Of a stretch of 64,000 nucleotides of DNA, positions 45,541 to 54,131 are shown piece by piece (positions within the stretch are counted from its first letter, which is position 1; each line of letters starts with the position of its first letter). The notes under the pieces are model-generated. The model did no database searches, was not told where the DNA came from, and saw nothing but the letters and a program-made list of their open reading frames with translations. A program made the position numbers and the translations under genes. Origin of the DNA: Nonomuraea gerenzanensis (GTDB taxonomy: Bacteria > Actinomycetota > Actinomycetes > Streptosporangiales > Streptosporangiaceae); contig NZ_CP084058.1 in assembly GCF_020215645.1 (NCBI RefSeq), positions 4,712,001-4,776,000 of the forward strand, written 5' to 3'.

Positions 45541-46460
45541 ACCGCCTGCTCGGCTGCGTCGTCGACGAGTCCATCAGCTGGTCCCACCCCGACCGGCTGC
45601 TGTCGTTCCTGGAGAGCGGCGCCTACCGCTTCGACCGCATCTGGCTCGCCGAGGCCGAGCCGGGCGGTGAGATCATGGCCCGCGCCGTGTGGTGGGGCTT
45701 CCCCGGCACCGACCGGCCGCTCGCGCTCGACTGCCTGTACGTCGCCCCCTCGGTCATCTCGCTCACCGACCGCGTGGGCCTGGCCGCCGACCTGCTGGGC
45801 CGGGCCCATGCCGCGTACGGGGAGGCGCCCGCCTACCACGTCTTCCTCTCCAGCGGCTGGCGCGACGACCCCAGGGCGAGCGCGGCCATCGCCTGGCGCT
45901 GGGAGGCCGCCGGGCGCGCCGGGCTGACCGACGAGCTCGAACGCCTGCGTTACGAGTGGACCCCGGCGGACGCGCCCGTGCCGGAACCGTCCGACCGGCT
46001 GGTCTTCCGCGAGGATGACGACGATGAGGCGTTCGTGGCCGCGTTCATGCGGGTGGCGGTCGGGACGCTCGACCACCACACCCGCCAGGCGCTGACCGGC
46101 ATGGGGCCGGAGGCGCAGGCGCGTGAGGACGTCGGCGACTACAGGTCGATGCCGGGGGAGCGGGCCTGGTGGCGGCTCGCCTTCGACAAGGCGGGCGAGC
46201 TGGTGGGCGTCGCGCTGCCGTCGGCGAACAACGCGGGGCCCGTCGTGGGCTACCTGGGGGTGGTGCCGGAGCAGCGCGGCCACGGGTACGTGGACGACCT
46301 GCTCGCCGAGATCACGCGCTTTCACGCCGGGCGCGGGGTGCAGCGGATCGTGGCCGACACGGACACGGGAAACGTGCCGATGGCGCGGGCGTTCGAGCGG
46401 GCCGGGTACCGAAATTTCGCCATAAGGTTGGTCTTGTCGGCAAGTCCCGTGAACACGTGA
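45507..46460 (+). CDS. GNAT-family N-acetyltransferase
   Basis: 317 aa from ATG 45507, GGAGG 4 bases upstream. The C-terminal domain (about 165-310) has VVGYLGVVPEQRGHGYVDDL, the acetyl-CoA motif A (V-x-P-x-x-R-G-x-G-x), and ADTDTGNVPMARAFERAGY, motif B. The N-terminal 150 residues look like a degenerate second GNAT fold. Acceptor unknown. It is followed by the remnant of an arylamine N-acetyltransferase gene. Confidence 0.82.
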   Translation: MRFRPAVEDDLDRLLGCVVDESISWSHPDRLLSFLESGAYRFDRIWLAEAEPGGEIMARAVWWGFPGTDRPLALDCLYVAPSVISLTDRVGLAADLLGRAHAAYGEAPAYHVFLSSGWRDDPRASAAIAWRWEAAGRAGLTDELERLRYEWTPADAPVPEPSDRLVFREDDDDEAFVAAFMRVAVGTLDHHTRQALTGMGPEAQAREDVGDYRSMPGERAWWRLAFDKAGELVGVALPSANNAGPVVGYLGVVPEQRGHGYVDDLLAEITRFHAGRGVQRIVADTDTGNVPMARAFERAGYRNFAIRLVLSASPVNT

Positions 46461-46488
46461 TGCGCGGCGGGCTCCGTACCCGCCACTG

Positions 46489-46628
46489 TTGATCCTGCGC
46501 GCCGTCCACCTCGCGCACGTGCGCGCCATCCCTTCGAGAACCTGGACGTGCTGCTCGGCCGGGGCATCTCCCTTGAGCTGGGCAGCCTCCAGGACAAGAG
46601 GGTGACGGGCGGGCGCGGCGGCTACCGC
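46489..46628 (+). pseudogene. arylamine N-acetyltransferase remnant
   Basis: Plus-strand translation gives LILRAVHLAHVRAIP, then after a one-base shift FENLDVLLGRGISLELGSLQ and DKRVTGGRGGY. This is the N-terminal region of NAT enzymes (xLxxxHxxxxPFENLDxxLGR, DLxxLxxKLVxxxRGGYC). The single-base loss is in the Pro-Phe codons (ATCCCTTCGAG). The catalytic Cys that follows RGGY is read as Arg (CGC for TGC). The rest of the gene is absent. Clearly a dead fragment. Confidence 0.75.
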
Positions 46629-46648
46629 CCCGTCCCGCCCCACCAGAC

Positions 46649-47320
46649 TCACGGACGGCACCCGGGCAGATTCTCCTGGCGCACCCCCACCAGAAAGTCC
46701 TCCACCCGCCCCCGATCCGGCCACTCCGGCAGCACACCCGGCTCCCCGGCCAGCTCGGCGGAGAGCGCGGCCCGCCAGGCGAGCATCGCGTCCCAGGAGA
46801 CCTCGCCGCGCCGCACGGCCAGCAGCCGTTCGCGGTGCTCGGCCATCGAGACGAGCGGCTCGCCGTGCCGGAGCAGGTGCAGGCCGCTGAGCAGCAGCCG
46901 GAGCATGTGCATGGCCTGCTTCCAGTTGGGCCGCTCCGGGTCGAGCCGCCGCAGCTGCGACTCGGCGTACCCGGCGAACGAGCGGTGCGCCCGCTGCGAC
47001 AGGAACGCCCCGCGCAGATCCCGCAGCCGCTGCCCGGCGGGGGTGATCACCTCCACGAGAGGGGACCACAGGCATTCCAGGACGGTGGGATTGGCGTCCA
47101 GGGCCAGCCCGCAGAAGCGTTCCACCTCCCAGGAGAACTGCTCGGGCAGCGGCCCGTCCCGGTGCGTGGCCGGTTTGTCCAGCCGCCAGAACGCCGAGGT
47201 AGGCGCCACGAACACGCCGCGCCGGTCGGTGTCGGAGTCGCCGGTGTCCAGCTCGTACGCCCTCGACCCCACCACCACGGAAAGGATCACGTCATCGTCC
47301 ACCCGGATATCTTGCGCCAT
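46649..47320 (-). CDS. nucleotidyltransferase (pol-beta superfamily) domain protein
   Basis: 223 aa from ATG 47320. SVVVGSRAYELDTGDSDTDR (about 14-33) is the GSxA(x)7-11-SDxD motif of MNT-like nucleotidyltransferases, with two metal-binding Asp. RRGVFV follows. The C-terminal part is helical (WKQAMHMLRLLLSGLHLLRHG). It may transfer NMP to a protein or RNA. No HEPN toxin partner is adjacent. It diverges from the prpE-like gene by 27 bp. Confidence 0.8.
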   Translation of the reverse strand: MAQDIRVDDDVILSVVVGSRAYELDTGDSDTDRRGVFVAPTSAFWRLDKPATHRDGPLPEQFSWEVERFCGLALDANPTVLECLWSPLVEVITPAGQRLRDLRGAFLSQRAHRSFAGYAESQLRRLDPERPNWKQAMHMLRLLLSGLHLLRHGEPLVSMAEHRERLLAVRRGEVSWDAMLAWRAALSAELAGEPGVLPEWPDRGRVEDFLVGVRQENLPGCRP

Positions 47321-47347
47321 GGGGCCGCAGGCTGTTGTGATCGACGG

Positions 47348-49213
47348 GTGAGCGGTTTTGACGAGGTCTACCGGCGCAGCATCGAGCAGCCCGAGCAGTT
47401 CTGGGGCGAGGCGGCGGGCGGGATCGACTGGGACGTGCCACCCGCGACCGTGTACGGCGAGGGCCGCTGGTTCCCCGACGGCCGGCTCAACACCTGCTAC
47501 AACGCCCTGGACCGGCACGTCGAGCGGGGCCGCGGCGAGCAGCCGGCGCTGATCCACGACAGCCCGGTCACCGGCACCACCCGCGTCCACACCTACGCCG
47601 AGCTGCTGGACGAGGTGGCCAGGACCGCGGGCATGCTGCGCGGCCTCGGCGTGACGGCGGGCGACACCGTGGTCATCTACCTGCCGATGGTGCCGGAGGC
47701 GGTGGTCGCGATGCTGGCCTGCGCCCGGCTCGGGGCGGTGCACTCGGTGGTGTTCGGCGGGTTCGCGGCCAGGGAGCTGGCGGTGCGGATCGACCACGCC
47801 AGGCCCAAGGTGGTGCTGTCGGCGTCGTGCGGGATCGAGCCGGCGCGCGTGGTGGCGTACAAACCGCTGCTGGACGACGCGCTGGAGCAGGCGGAGCACC
47901 GCCCCGAGCGGTGCGTGATCCTGCAGCGGCCGCAGTGCGTGGCGGAGCTGCGGGAGGGGCGGGACCTCGACTGGAAGCAGGCGGTGGCGGGCGCGGAGCC
48001 GGCGCCGTGCGTGAGCGTGGCCGCGACCGACCCGCTCTACATCCTCTACACCTCCGGCACGACCGGCACGCCCAAGGGCGTCGTGCGCGACAACGGCGGC
48101 CACGCGGTGGCGCTGCACTGGAGCATGTCCCACGTGTACGGCGCCGCCCCCGGCGAGGTCTACTGGGCCGCCTCCGACGTGGGCTGGGTCGTCGGCCACT
48201 CCTACATCGTGTACGCGCCGCTGCTGGCGGGCTGCACCACGGTCCTGTACGAGGGCAAGCCCGTCGGCACCCCGGACCCGGGCGCGTTCTGGCGGGTGGT
48301 GGCCACGCACGGGGTGCGGACCCTGTTCACCGCCCCGACGGCGATCCGCGCCATCAAGAAGGAGGACCCCACCGGCGCCTTCGCGGCCAAGTGGGACCTG
48401 TCGGGGCTGCGCCACCTCTTCCTGGCCGGCGAGCGGCTCGACCCCGACACCTACCACTGGGCCTGCGACCTGCTCGGCATCCCCGTCATCGACCACTGGT
48501 GGCAGACCGAGACCGGCTGGCCGATCGCCGCCAACTGCGTCGGCATCGAGCCGCTGCCGCTCAAGCCGGGCTCGCCGACCAGGCCCGTGCCTGGCTGGGA
48601 CGTGCACGTCCTCGACAGCGAGGGTCACGACTGCCCGCCGGGCATCGAGGGCGCGGTCACCGTGAAGCTGCCGCTGCCGCCGGGCGCGCTGCCCACCCTC
48701 TACCGCGACGAGGCCCGCTTCCATCGCTCCTACCTGGAGCGCTACCCCGGCCACTACCTGACGGGCGACGGCGGCCACCTCGACGAGGACGGCTACCTCT
48801 ACGTCATGGGCCGCATCGACGACGTGATCAACGTGGCCGGGCACCGCCTGTCCACCGGAGCCATGGAGGAGGTCATCGCCGAGCACCCCGACGTGGCCGA
48901 GTGCGCGGTGATCGGCGTCGCCGACGAGCTGAAGGGGCAGCTGCCGATGGGGTTCGTGGTGCTGAAGGCCGGCGCGGAGCGCGACCCGGAGGAGATCGAG
49001 CGGGAGCTGGCCGCGCTGGTGCGCGAGCGCATCGGCCCCGTGGCCGCCTTCCGCCACGCGGTCGTGGTGAGCCGGCTGCCGAAGACCCGCTCGGGCAAGA
49101 TCCTGCGCGCCACGATGCGCACCATCGCCGACGGCCGCCCGTACGACGTCCCGTCCACCATCGAGGACCCCGGCGCGCTGCCGGAGATCGCACAGGCGCT
49201 GAAAGGAATGTGA
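47348..49213 (+). CDS. prpE: propionyl-CoA synthetase-like (PrpE) AMP-forming ligase
   Basis: 621 aa from GTG 47348. YTSGTTGTPKGVVRDNGGH (about 236-254) is the AMP-binding loop with the R-D-N-G-G-H run characteristic of PrpE rather than Acs. WWQTETGWP is the substrate/AMP motif and PKTRSGKILR (about 580) holds the acetylatable Lys. It activates propionate, possibly acetate, to the CoA ester. No methylcitrate genes are adjacent. Confidence 0.88.
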   Translation: MSGFDEVYRRSIEQPEQFWGEAAGGIDWDVPPATVYGEGRWFPDGRLNTCYNALDRHVERGRGEQPALIHDSPVTGTTRVHTYAELLDEVARTAGMLRGLGVTAGDTVVIYLPMVPEAVVAMLACARLGAVHSVVFGGFAARELAVRIDHARPKVVLSASCGIEPARVVAYKPLLDDALEQAEHRPERCVILQRPQCVAELREGRDLDWKQAVAGAEPAPCVSVAATDPLYILYTSGTTGTPKGVVRDNGGHAVALHWSMSHVYGAAPGEVYWAASDVGWVVGHSYIVYAPLLAGCTTVLYEGKPVGTPDPGAFWRVVATHGVRTLFTAPTAIRAIKKEDPTGAFAAKWDLSGLRHLFLAGERLDPDTYHWACDLLGIPVIDHWWQTETGWPIAANCVGIEPLPLKPGSPTRPVPGWDVHVLDSEGHDCPPGIEGAVTVKLPLPPGALPTLYRDEARFHRSYLERYPGHYLTGDGGHLDEDGYLYVMGRIDDVINVAGHRLSTGAMEEVIAEHPDVAECAVIGVADELKGQLPMGFVVLKAGAERDPEEIERELAALVRERIGPVAAFRHAVVVSRLPKTRSGKILRATMRTIADGRPYDVPSTIEDPGALPEIAQALKGM

Positions 49214-49308
49214 CCGGCGGGTAACGTCTCGGTCGTCCTGGCCAACAAGCCTGCGCCGACCGGGGCGTACCGCGCATGATGGGACATCCCACTCCCAGGG
49301 AGCAGGCC

Positions 49309-52140
49309 ATGATCGACACCCCGAGCTACGCCGACGCCCTGAGAATTCTCGGATGCAAGGACGGCAGGCTGGTCAAGGTGATCGGGCTCGCCGCGGAGGC
49401 CGAGCGCACCGGCTGGGCGCTGGCCGGCGGCACCCGGCTCACCACGAGCCTGCGCGACCTGCGTGACGGCGTCGTGGCCTACGGCGAGGACGTCGTACGC
49501 CGGATGCCGGAGCTGAAGAGCGGCGTGGACCGTTTCACCCGCACCCAGCGGCTGGCCGCGGCGCACGCCGCGATCGTCGTGGCGGCCTGGTTCGAGGCGC
49601 TCGGCGAGGCGAAGCTGCCGTTCACGCTGGACCAGCTCGACCGCGGCGACCGCATCTCGCACGGCGTGCCGACCGCCGAGCGGTACGCCAGGCTGGTGGC
49701 CGGGCTGCTGCTGGAGCGGCTGCCCACCCCCGAGCCGCACGTGCCCTACACCGAGACCCGCGCCGCCGTGGAACGTGCCTACGAGCGCATGTCCGAGGCC
49801 ATGACCGGGTACGTGGGCGGCCTGTCCGTCTGGGACGAGCTGCCGGTGGACGACCAGCTCGCGCTGCCCCGCCTGCTGTCGGAGGCGCCGGCCGCGCACG
49901 CGTTACGCATCTACGACGAGGACTACCGGTCGCTGGCGCTCGACAGCCACGAGTTCGGGGTGCGCAGCCTGGTCACCGAGCGGCCGCAGCCCGCCACGGC
50001 GCTGTCGCGGGTGGCGTGGCTGCTGGCCGAGCTGGCCCCGCCCCGCGTCGGCGACCGGCCGATGATCCACCAGGTCAGGATGGCCGCGAACGCCCTGGAC
50101 CAGCCGCTCCTGCTGGCCGGCAAGCTGCCGGAGGACGTCTACCTGCCGCTGCTCGGCGAGGGCTACCTCAGCCCGCGCTGCCGGGTGGCGGAGCTGACCC
50201 GCGAGTCCTCGCCCGCCGAGCGGAGCTGGTGGGACAGGCAGCGGCTGCTGCCCGACCCCGAGGCGTTCCTGGTCGGGCACCTCACCTCACTGCGGGCCAC
50301 CCAGGCGCCGCTGCTCGTGCTGGGCGAGCCCGGCTCGGGCAAGACCAAGCTGACCGAGGTGCTGGCCGCCCGGCTGGCCAGGTCGGAGTTCCTGCCGTTC
50401 CGGGTGGAGCTGCGCGCCGTGCGGGCCCGCGCGGACCTGGCCGGGCAGATCGAGCAGGCCACCGGCGAGGTGCTGGGGCAGGAGGTGCCCTACGCGGACC
50501 TGGTGGCGGCGGGCGGCGGCGCGATGCCGGTGATCCTGCTGGACGGGTTCGACGAGCTGGTGCAGGGCGGCCTCAACCGCTACGACTACCTGGAGCGGGT
50601 CCGCGAGTTCCAGACCAGGGAGGCCGGGCTCGGCCGGCCCGTCGCGGTGATCGTGACCAGCCGCACCGTGGTGGCCGACCGGGTGCGCTTCCCCGACGGG
50701 CTGCTGGCGCTGCAGCTCCTGCCGTTCGACGACGACCAGGTGCGCCAGTGGCTCGACATCTGGGACCAGGCCAACCGCGCCCTGCTGGCCAGGCGCGAGC
50801 TGAAGCCGCTGCCCGCCGAGGCGGCGCTGGTCCACGGCGAGATGGCCAGGCAGCCGCTGCTCCTGCTGCTGCTCGCGCTCTACGACGCCGGCGGCAACGC
50901 CCTGCAGCACGACCACGGCCCGCTGCGCAGGTCCCGCCTGTACGAGGTGCTGCTGCGCGACTACACCGAACGCGAGACGGGCGGCGCCCGCCGGGTCGTC
51001 ATCGACCAGGAGCTGGTCCTGCTCGGCGCGGTGGCGCTGTCCATGCTGGCCCGCGGCAGCCAGGTCATCACCGACGAGCAGCTCGACCGCGACCTGCCCG
51101 CCCTGTGCCACGGCGGCGAGGACGACCAGGACGACGAGGAGGAGCGCGTCGGCTGGGCGCGCAGGGCCACCGAGCGCTTCTTCTTCGTGCGCAGGAAGGG
51201 GCACGCGTTCCTGCACTCCACGTTCGGCGAGTTCCTGGTCGCCTGGCTGACCCTCTACGCGCTGCGCGACCTCGACCGGCGCCGCCGCCTGGCGGGCGAC
51301 GAGCCGCTCGCCGTGGTGCAGGCGGTGGACGACGACCTGCTGTACGCGGTCACCTCCCACTCCTGCCTGGCTGAGCGCGGCCCGACGGTCGGCTTCATCG
51401 TGGAGCTGCTGGAGGAGGTCCCGCCGGCGGTCCGGGCGCGCTGCGCCGAGCTGCTCGCGGGGCTGCTGCGGCGGGCCCTGCATGAGCGGACGCGCCGCCA
51501 CTTCACCGGCTTCCGCCCGGTCCGGCACCCGCTGACCCGCCGCCTGGCCGCCTACTCGGCCAACCTCACGCTGCTCATCGTGACCGCCTCCGAGGAGCCC
51601 GTCGCGGTCTCGTCCATCCTGCAGGGGCCCGACCACCTGGAACGCTGGTCCGCGCTCACCCACCTGTGGAAGGGGCAGCTCGGCGCGGACGGCTGGGCCG
51701 GGCTCGTCACCGCCCTGTCCGCGCACCGGGTGGTCACGGACGGCGTGGAGGACGTCGTGCTGGGCGCCGGCACGGAGACCAGCGGGATGGGCGACGTCGT
51801 GGTCGCGGTCGCCACCGGGCACGCGCCCCGCCACCGCAGGCTGCTCGACCTGCTGCTGCGGGCGCTGGGGGAGGGGCGCGCGCTGCCGTTCCGCGATCGC
51901 GTGGGCATCCTGGAGGAGCTGCTGCGCACGGTGGCCGTCCGCTCGCCCGCGATGCACCAGGCGCTGGGCGCGATGTGGCACGAGGAGGGCGCCGACCGGG
52001 CAGCGATCAAGCCCCTCCTGCGGTCGATGCTCGCCGACCCGGCCGACCGGATGGCGACCTGGGAGCAGCTCGTCAAGTCAGGCGTCCCGGAGAGCGCCCT
52101 GTGGGAGATCCACCAGGACGTCCTGCACCCGGACGGCTGA
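49309..52140 (+). CDS. NACHT-domain STAND ATPase, candidate anti-phage protein
   Basis: 943 aa from ATG 49309, AGGGAG 6 bases upstream. Residues 1-280 are a helical N-terminal domain resembling the NNH type found before actinobacterial NACHTs (SYADALRILGCKDGRLVKVI). LVLGEPGSGKTKL (about 336-348) is Walker A and VILLDGFDELVQGG (about 407-420) Walker B with the extra acidic residues of NACHT. VIVTSRTVV is sensor 1. FLHSTFGEFLVAWL (about 645) is the winged-helix end. From 660 on it is helical, without recognisable LRR, WD40 or TPR. Bacterial NACHT proteins of this layout are known to give phage defence. Confidence 0.88.
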   Translation: MIDTPSYADALRILGCKDGRLVKVIGLAAEAERTGWALAGGTRLTTSLRDLRDGVVAYGEDVVRRMPELKSGVDRFTRTQRLAAAHAAIVVAAWFEALGEAKLPFTLDQLDRGDRISHGVPTAERYARLVAGLLLERLPTPEPHVPYTETRAAVERAYERMSEAMTGYVGGLSVWDELPVDDQLALPRLLSEAPAAHALRIYDEDYRSLALDSHEFGVRSLVTERPQPATALSRVAWLLAELAPPRVGDRPMIHQVRMAANALDQPLLLAGKLPEDVYLPLLGEGYLSPRCRVAELTRESSPAERSWWDRQRLLPDPEAFLVGHLTSLRATQAPLLVLGEPGSGKTKLTEVLAARLARSEFLPFRVELRAVRARADLAGQIEQATGEVLGQEVPYADLVAAGGGAMPVILLDGFDELVQGGLNRYDYLERVREFQTREAGLGRPVAVIVTSRTVVADRVRFPDGLLALQLLPFDDDQVRQWLDIWDQANRALLARRELKPLPAEAALVHGEMARQPLLLLLLALYDAGGNALQHDHGPLRRSRLYEVLLRDYTERETGGARRVVIDQELVLLGAVALSMLARGSQVITDEQLDRDLPALCHGGEDDQDDEEERVGWARRATERFFFVRRKGHAFLHSTFGEFLVAWLTLYALRDLDRRRRLAGDEPLAVVQAVDDDLLYAVTSHSCLAERGPTVGFIVELLEEVPPAVRARCAELLAGLLRRALHERTRRHFTGFRPVRHPLTRRLAAYSANLTLLIVTASEEPVAVSSILQGPDHLERWSALTHLWKGQLGADGWAGLVTALSAHRVVTDGVEDVVLGAGTETSGMGDVVVAVATGHAPRHRRLLDLLLRALGEGRALPFRDRVGILEELLRTVAVRSPAMHQALGAMWHEEGADRAAIKPLLRSMLADPADRMATWEQLVKSGVPESALWEIHQDVLHPDG

Positions 52141-53295
52141 TCACGACCCGGCCGGGTCGGCGGGCAGCTCCACCGTGATCGTCAGCCCGCCCTCCTCGCG
52201 CGGCCTGGCCACCACCGTCCCGTCGTGCGCCTGCGCGATCACCCGCACGATCGACAGCCCCAGCCCGCTGCCCCGGTCGGAGCGCAGCCGGTCGGCGTGC
52301 AGCCGCCGGAACGGCTCGAAGATCGTCTCTATCTCGTACGTGGGCACCTGCAGCCCGGTGTTGGCCACGACCAGCTCGACCCGGTCGGCCCGCCCGCGCG
52401 TGGTCACCCACACCTCGCCCTTGGGGTGGTTGTGCCGGACGGCGTTCTCCACCAGGTTCTGCACCAGCCGCTCGACCAGCACCGCCTCGCCCGCCGTCGG
52501 GGCCGGGTCCAGCAGCCGGTGGATCGTCACCTCCCGCTCGGCCGCCTCGGCCGCCGCCTGGTCCAGCACGTGCTCGGCCACGTCCGTCAGGTCGAACGGC
52601 CGCCGGTCCAGCACCGCCTGCTCGCCCTCGGCCAGCGCCAGCAGGCCGTCGATGAGCCGCTCGTGCCGGGTGTTGACCAGCAGCAGCGACTCGCCGAGCC
52701 GCTTGACGTCGTCGGTCGCGTCGGGCCGGCGCACGGCCACGTCCACCAGCGTGCGGTTGATCGTCAGCGGGGTGCGCAGCTCGTGCGCGGCGTTGGCGAC
52801 GAACTTGCGCTGCCCGCCGAACGCCCGCGCCAGCCTGCCCAGCATGGTGTCGTAGGTGTCGGCCAGCTCCTTGATCTCCTCCCTCGGCCCGTCGTAGGCG
52901 ATGCGCTCGGTCAGGTCGTGGCTCTGCGCCACCCGCCGCGCCGTCTCGGTGACCTGCCGCAGCGGCCGCAGCAGCCAGCCGGCGCAGCGCCACCCGAGCC
53001 CGAACGCCGCCGCCGTGGCCGCCAGCACCGCTGCCACGCCGGTGAGGCGCACGTTGTTCAGCGTGTCGCGCTGGTAGACGGCGTGCACCTGCATGGCCCG
53101 GGTGCGCGCGACCTCGTACATGTCCTCGTAGCGGTGGAAGGTCCGCCAGTCGTCGTTGAACGCGGCAGGGGTGAACACGCTGCCGCGGTATTCGAGGCTC
53201 TGCGCCACCACCACGTGGACCGCGGTCAGCGCCAGGCCGCCGAGCACCAGCACCGCCCCGGCGCAGACCAGGGCGAAACGCATGCGCACGCTCAT
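52141..53295 (-). CDS. two-component sensor histidine kinase (OmpR-partner type)
   Basis: 384 aa from ATG 53295 in an ATGA overlap with the regulator gene. Two membrane helices (about 5-27 and 80-102) flank an extracytoplasmic loop of about 50 aa. HAMP follows at 105-155, then KFVANAAHELRTPLTINRTL (phospho-His about 167), the N box LVENAVRHNHPKGEV and G box GSGLGLSIV. Its stop abuts that of the NACHT gene: TGA then TCA, giving TGATCA with no gap. Signal unknown. Confidence 0.92.
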   Translation of the reverse strand: MSVRMRFALVCAGAVLVLGGLALTAVHVVVAQSLEYRGSVFTPAAFNDDWRTFHRYEDMYEVARTRAMQVHAVYQRDTLNNVRLTGVAAVLAATAAAFGLGWRCAGWLLRPLRQVTETARRVAQSHDLTERIAYDGPREEIKELADTYDTMLGRLARAFGGQRKFVANAAHELRTPLTINRTLVDVAVRRPDATDDVKRLGESLLLVNTRHERLIDGLLALAEGEQAVLDRRPFDLTDVAEHVLDQAAAEAAEREVTIHRLLDPAPTAGEAVLVERLVQNLVENAVRHNHPKGEVWVTTRGRADRVELVVANTGLQVPTYEIETIFEPFRRLHADRLRSDRGSGLGLSIVRVIAQAHDGTVVARPREEGGLTITVELPADPAGS

Positions 53296-53948
53296 GGGAT
53301 GCGGTACCCCGATCCGGGCACGGTCTCGATGACCTGGGGCTCGCCGAGCTTCTTGCGCAGCTTCATCATCGTGGTGCGCACCGTGTTCGTGAACGGGTCG
53401 ATGTGCTCGTCCCACACCTTCTCCAGCAGCGTCTCCGCCGACACCACCGCCCCCTGCGCCCGCAGCAGCTCGGCCAGCACGCCGAACTCCTTGCGGGCCA
53501 GCGGCACGTACCGGCCGTCGCGGAAGACCTGCCGGTGCGCCCAGTCCAGCCGCACCCCGGCCCGTTCCAGCATCGGCGGGTCCGCCGCGCGCGCCCGCCG
53601 CCCCAGCGCGTGCACGCGCGCCACCAGCTCCTCGAACGCGAACGGCTTGGGCAGGTAGTCGTCGGCCCCCAGCGACAGCCCCGCCACCCTGGCCCGCACG
53701 TCGGAGGCCGCCGTCAGCATCAGCACCCGCACCAGCCAGCCCTGCTCCACCACCGCCCTGCACACCTCGTCGCCGTGGGTGCCCGGCAGGTCCCGGTCCA
53801 GGATCAGCACGTCGTAGTCGTGCACCCCGAGCCGCTCCAGCGCCGACTCCCCGTCGTAGGCGACGTCCACGGCCAGCGCCTCACCGCGCAGCCCCTCGGC
53901 GATCGAGTCGGCGAGCATGCGCTCGTCCTCAGCGATCAGAACACGCAC
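53292..53948 (-). CDS. OmpR/PhoB-family response regulator
   Basis: 218 aa from GTG 53948, with GGGGG 5 bases upstream (TTG 53960 is an alternative). Receiver: IAEDE at the start, LILDRDLPG with phospho-Asp about 50, LMLTAAS, and KPF about 101. The winged-helix output spans about 128-215 (RKEFGVLAELLRAQGAVVSA, NTVRTTMMKLRKKLGEP, GSGYRI). It pairs with the following kinase. Direct repeats upstream suggest autoregulation. Confidence 0.93.
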   Translation of the reverse strand: MRVLIAEDERMLADSIAEGLRGEALAVDVAYDGESALERLGVHDYDVLILDRDLPGTHGDEVCRAVVEQGWLVRVLMLTAASDVRARVAGLSLGADDYLPKPFAFEELVARVHALGRRARAADPPMLERAGVRLDWAHRQVFRDGRYVPLARKEFGVLAELLRAQGAVVSAETLLEKVWDEHIDPFTNTVRTTMMKLRKKLGEPQVIETVPGSGYRIP

Positions 53949-53993
53949 CGCGGCCCCCAAAGATCTTCAAATGCCGTTCAGTGTGGTGGTGCC

Positions 53994-54011
53994 GGCATAA
54001 CGCGGGCATAA
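53994..54011. promoter_or_regulatory. tandem GGCATAA repeats, OmpR-type operator
   Basis: GGCATAA at 53994-54000 and 54005-54011, exactly 11 bp apart, lie 46-63 bp upstream of the regulator start. OmpR-type regulators bind as head-to-tail dimers on 7-bp direct repeats at 11-bp spacing, so this is a good candidate site. Confidence 0.65.
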
Positions 54012-54035
54012 CCACCGCCTCACGGCAGGCTAGCG

Positions 54036-54131
54036 GTGCTCACCGTCGTGCTCGCCGTCGTGCTCGCCGTCGTGCTCGCCGTCGTGCTCGCCGTCGTGCT
54101 CGCCGTCGTGCTCGCCGTCGTGCTCACTGTC
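54036..54131. repeat. eight 12-bp repeats reaching into the luxR stop
   Basis: GTGCTCGCCGTC is repeated eight times without gaps; the first (GTGCTCACCGTC) and last (GTGCTCACTGTC) differ. The last unit overlaps the stop of the minus-strand regulator (TCA 54130-54132). Read in one minus frame the array would code for (E-H-D-G)n, but no start leads into it. Confidence 0.92.

Noticed and set aside
46649..49057. 802-codon minus-strand frame
   Set aside because: Only the last 223 codons, from 47320, look like a protein (nucleotidyltransferase); the rest is antisense to prpE.
54036..54131. Coding tail (E-H-D-G)n of the LuxR-type regulator
   Set aside because: The frame that would code for it is not the gene's frame and lies after its stop; no start leads into it. 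Kept as a repeat only.
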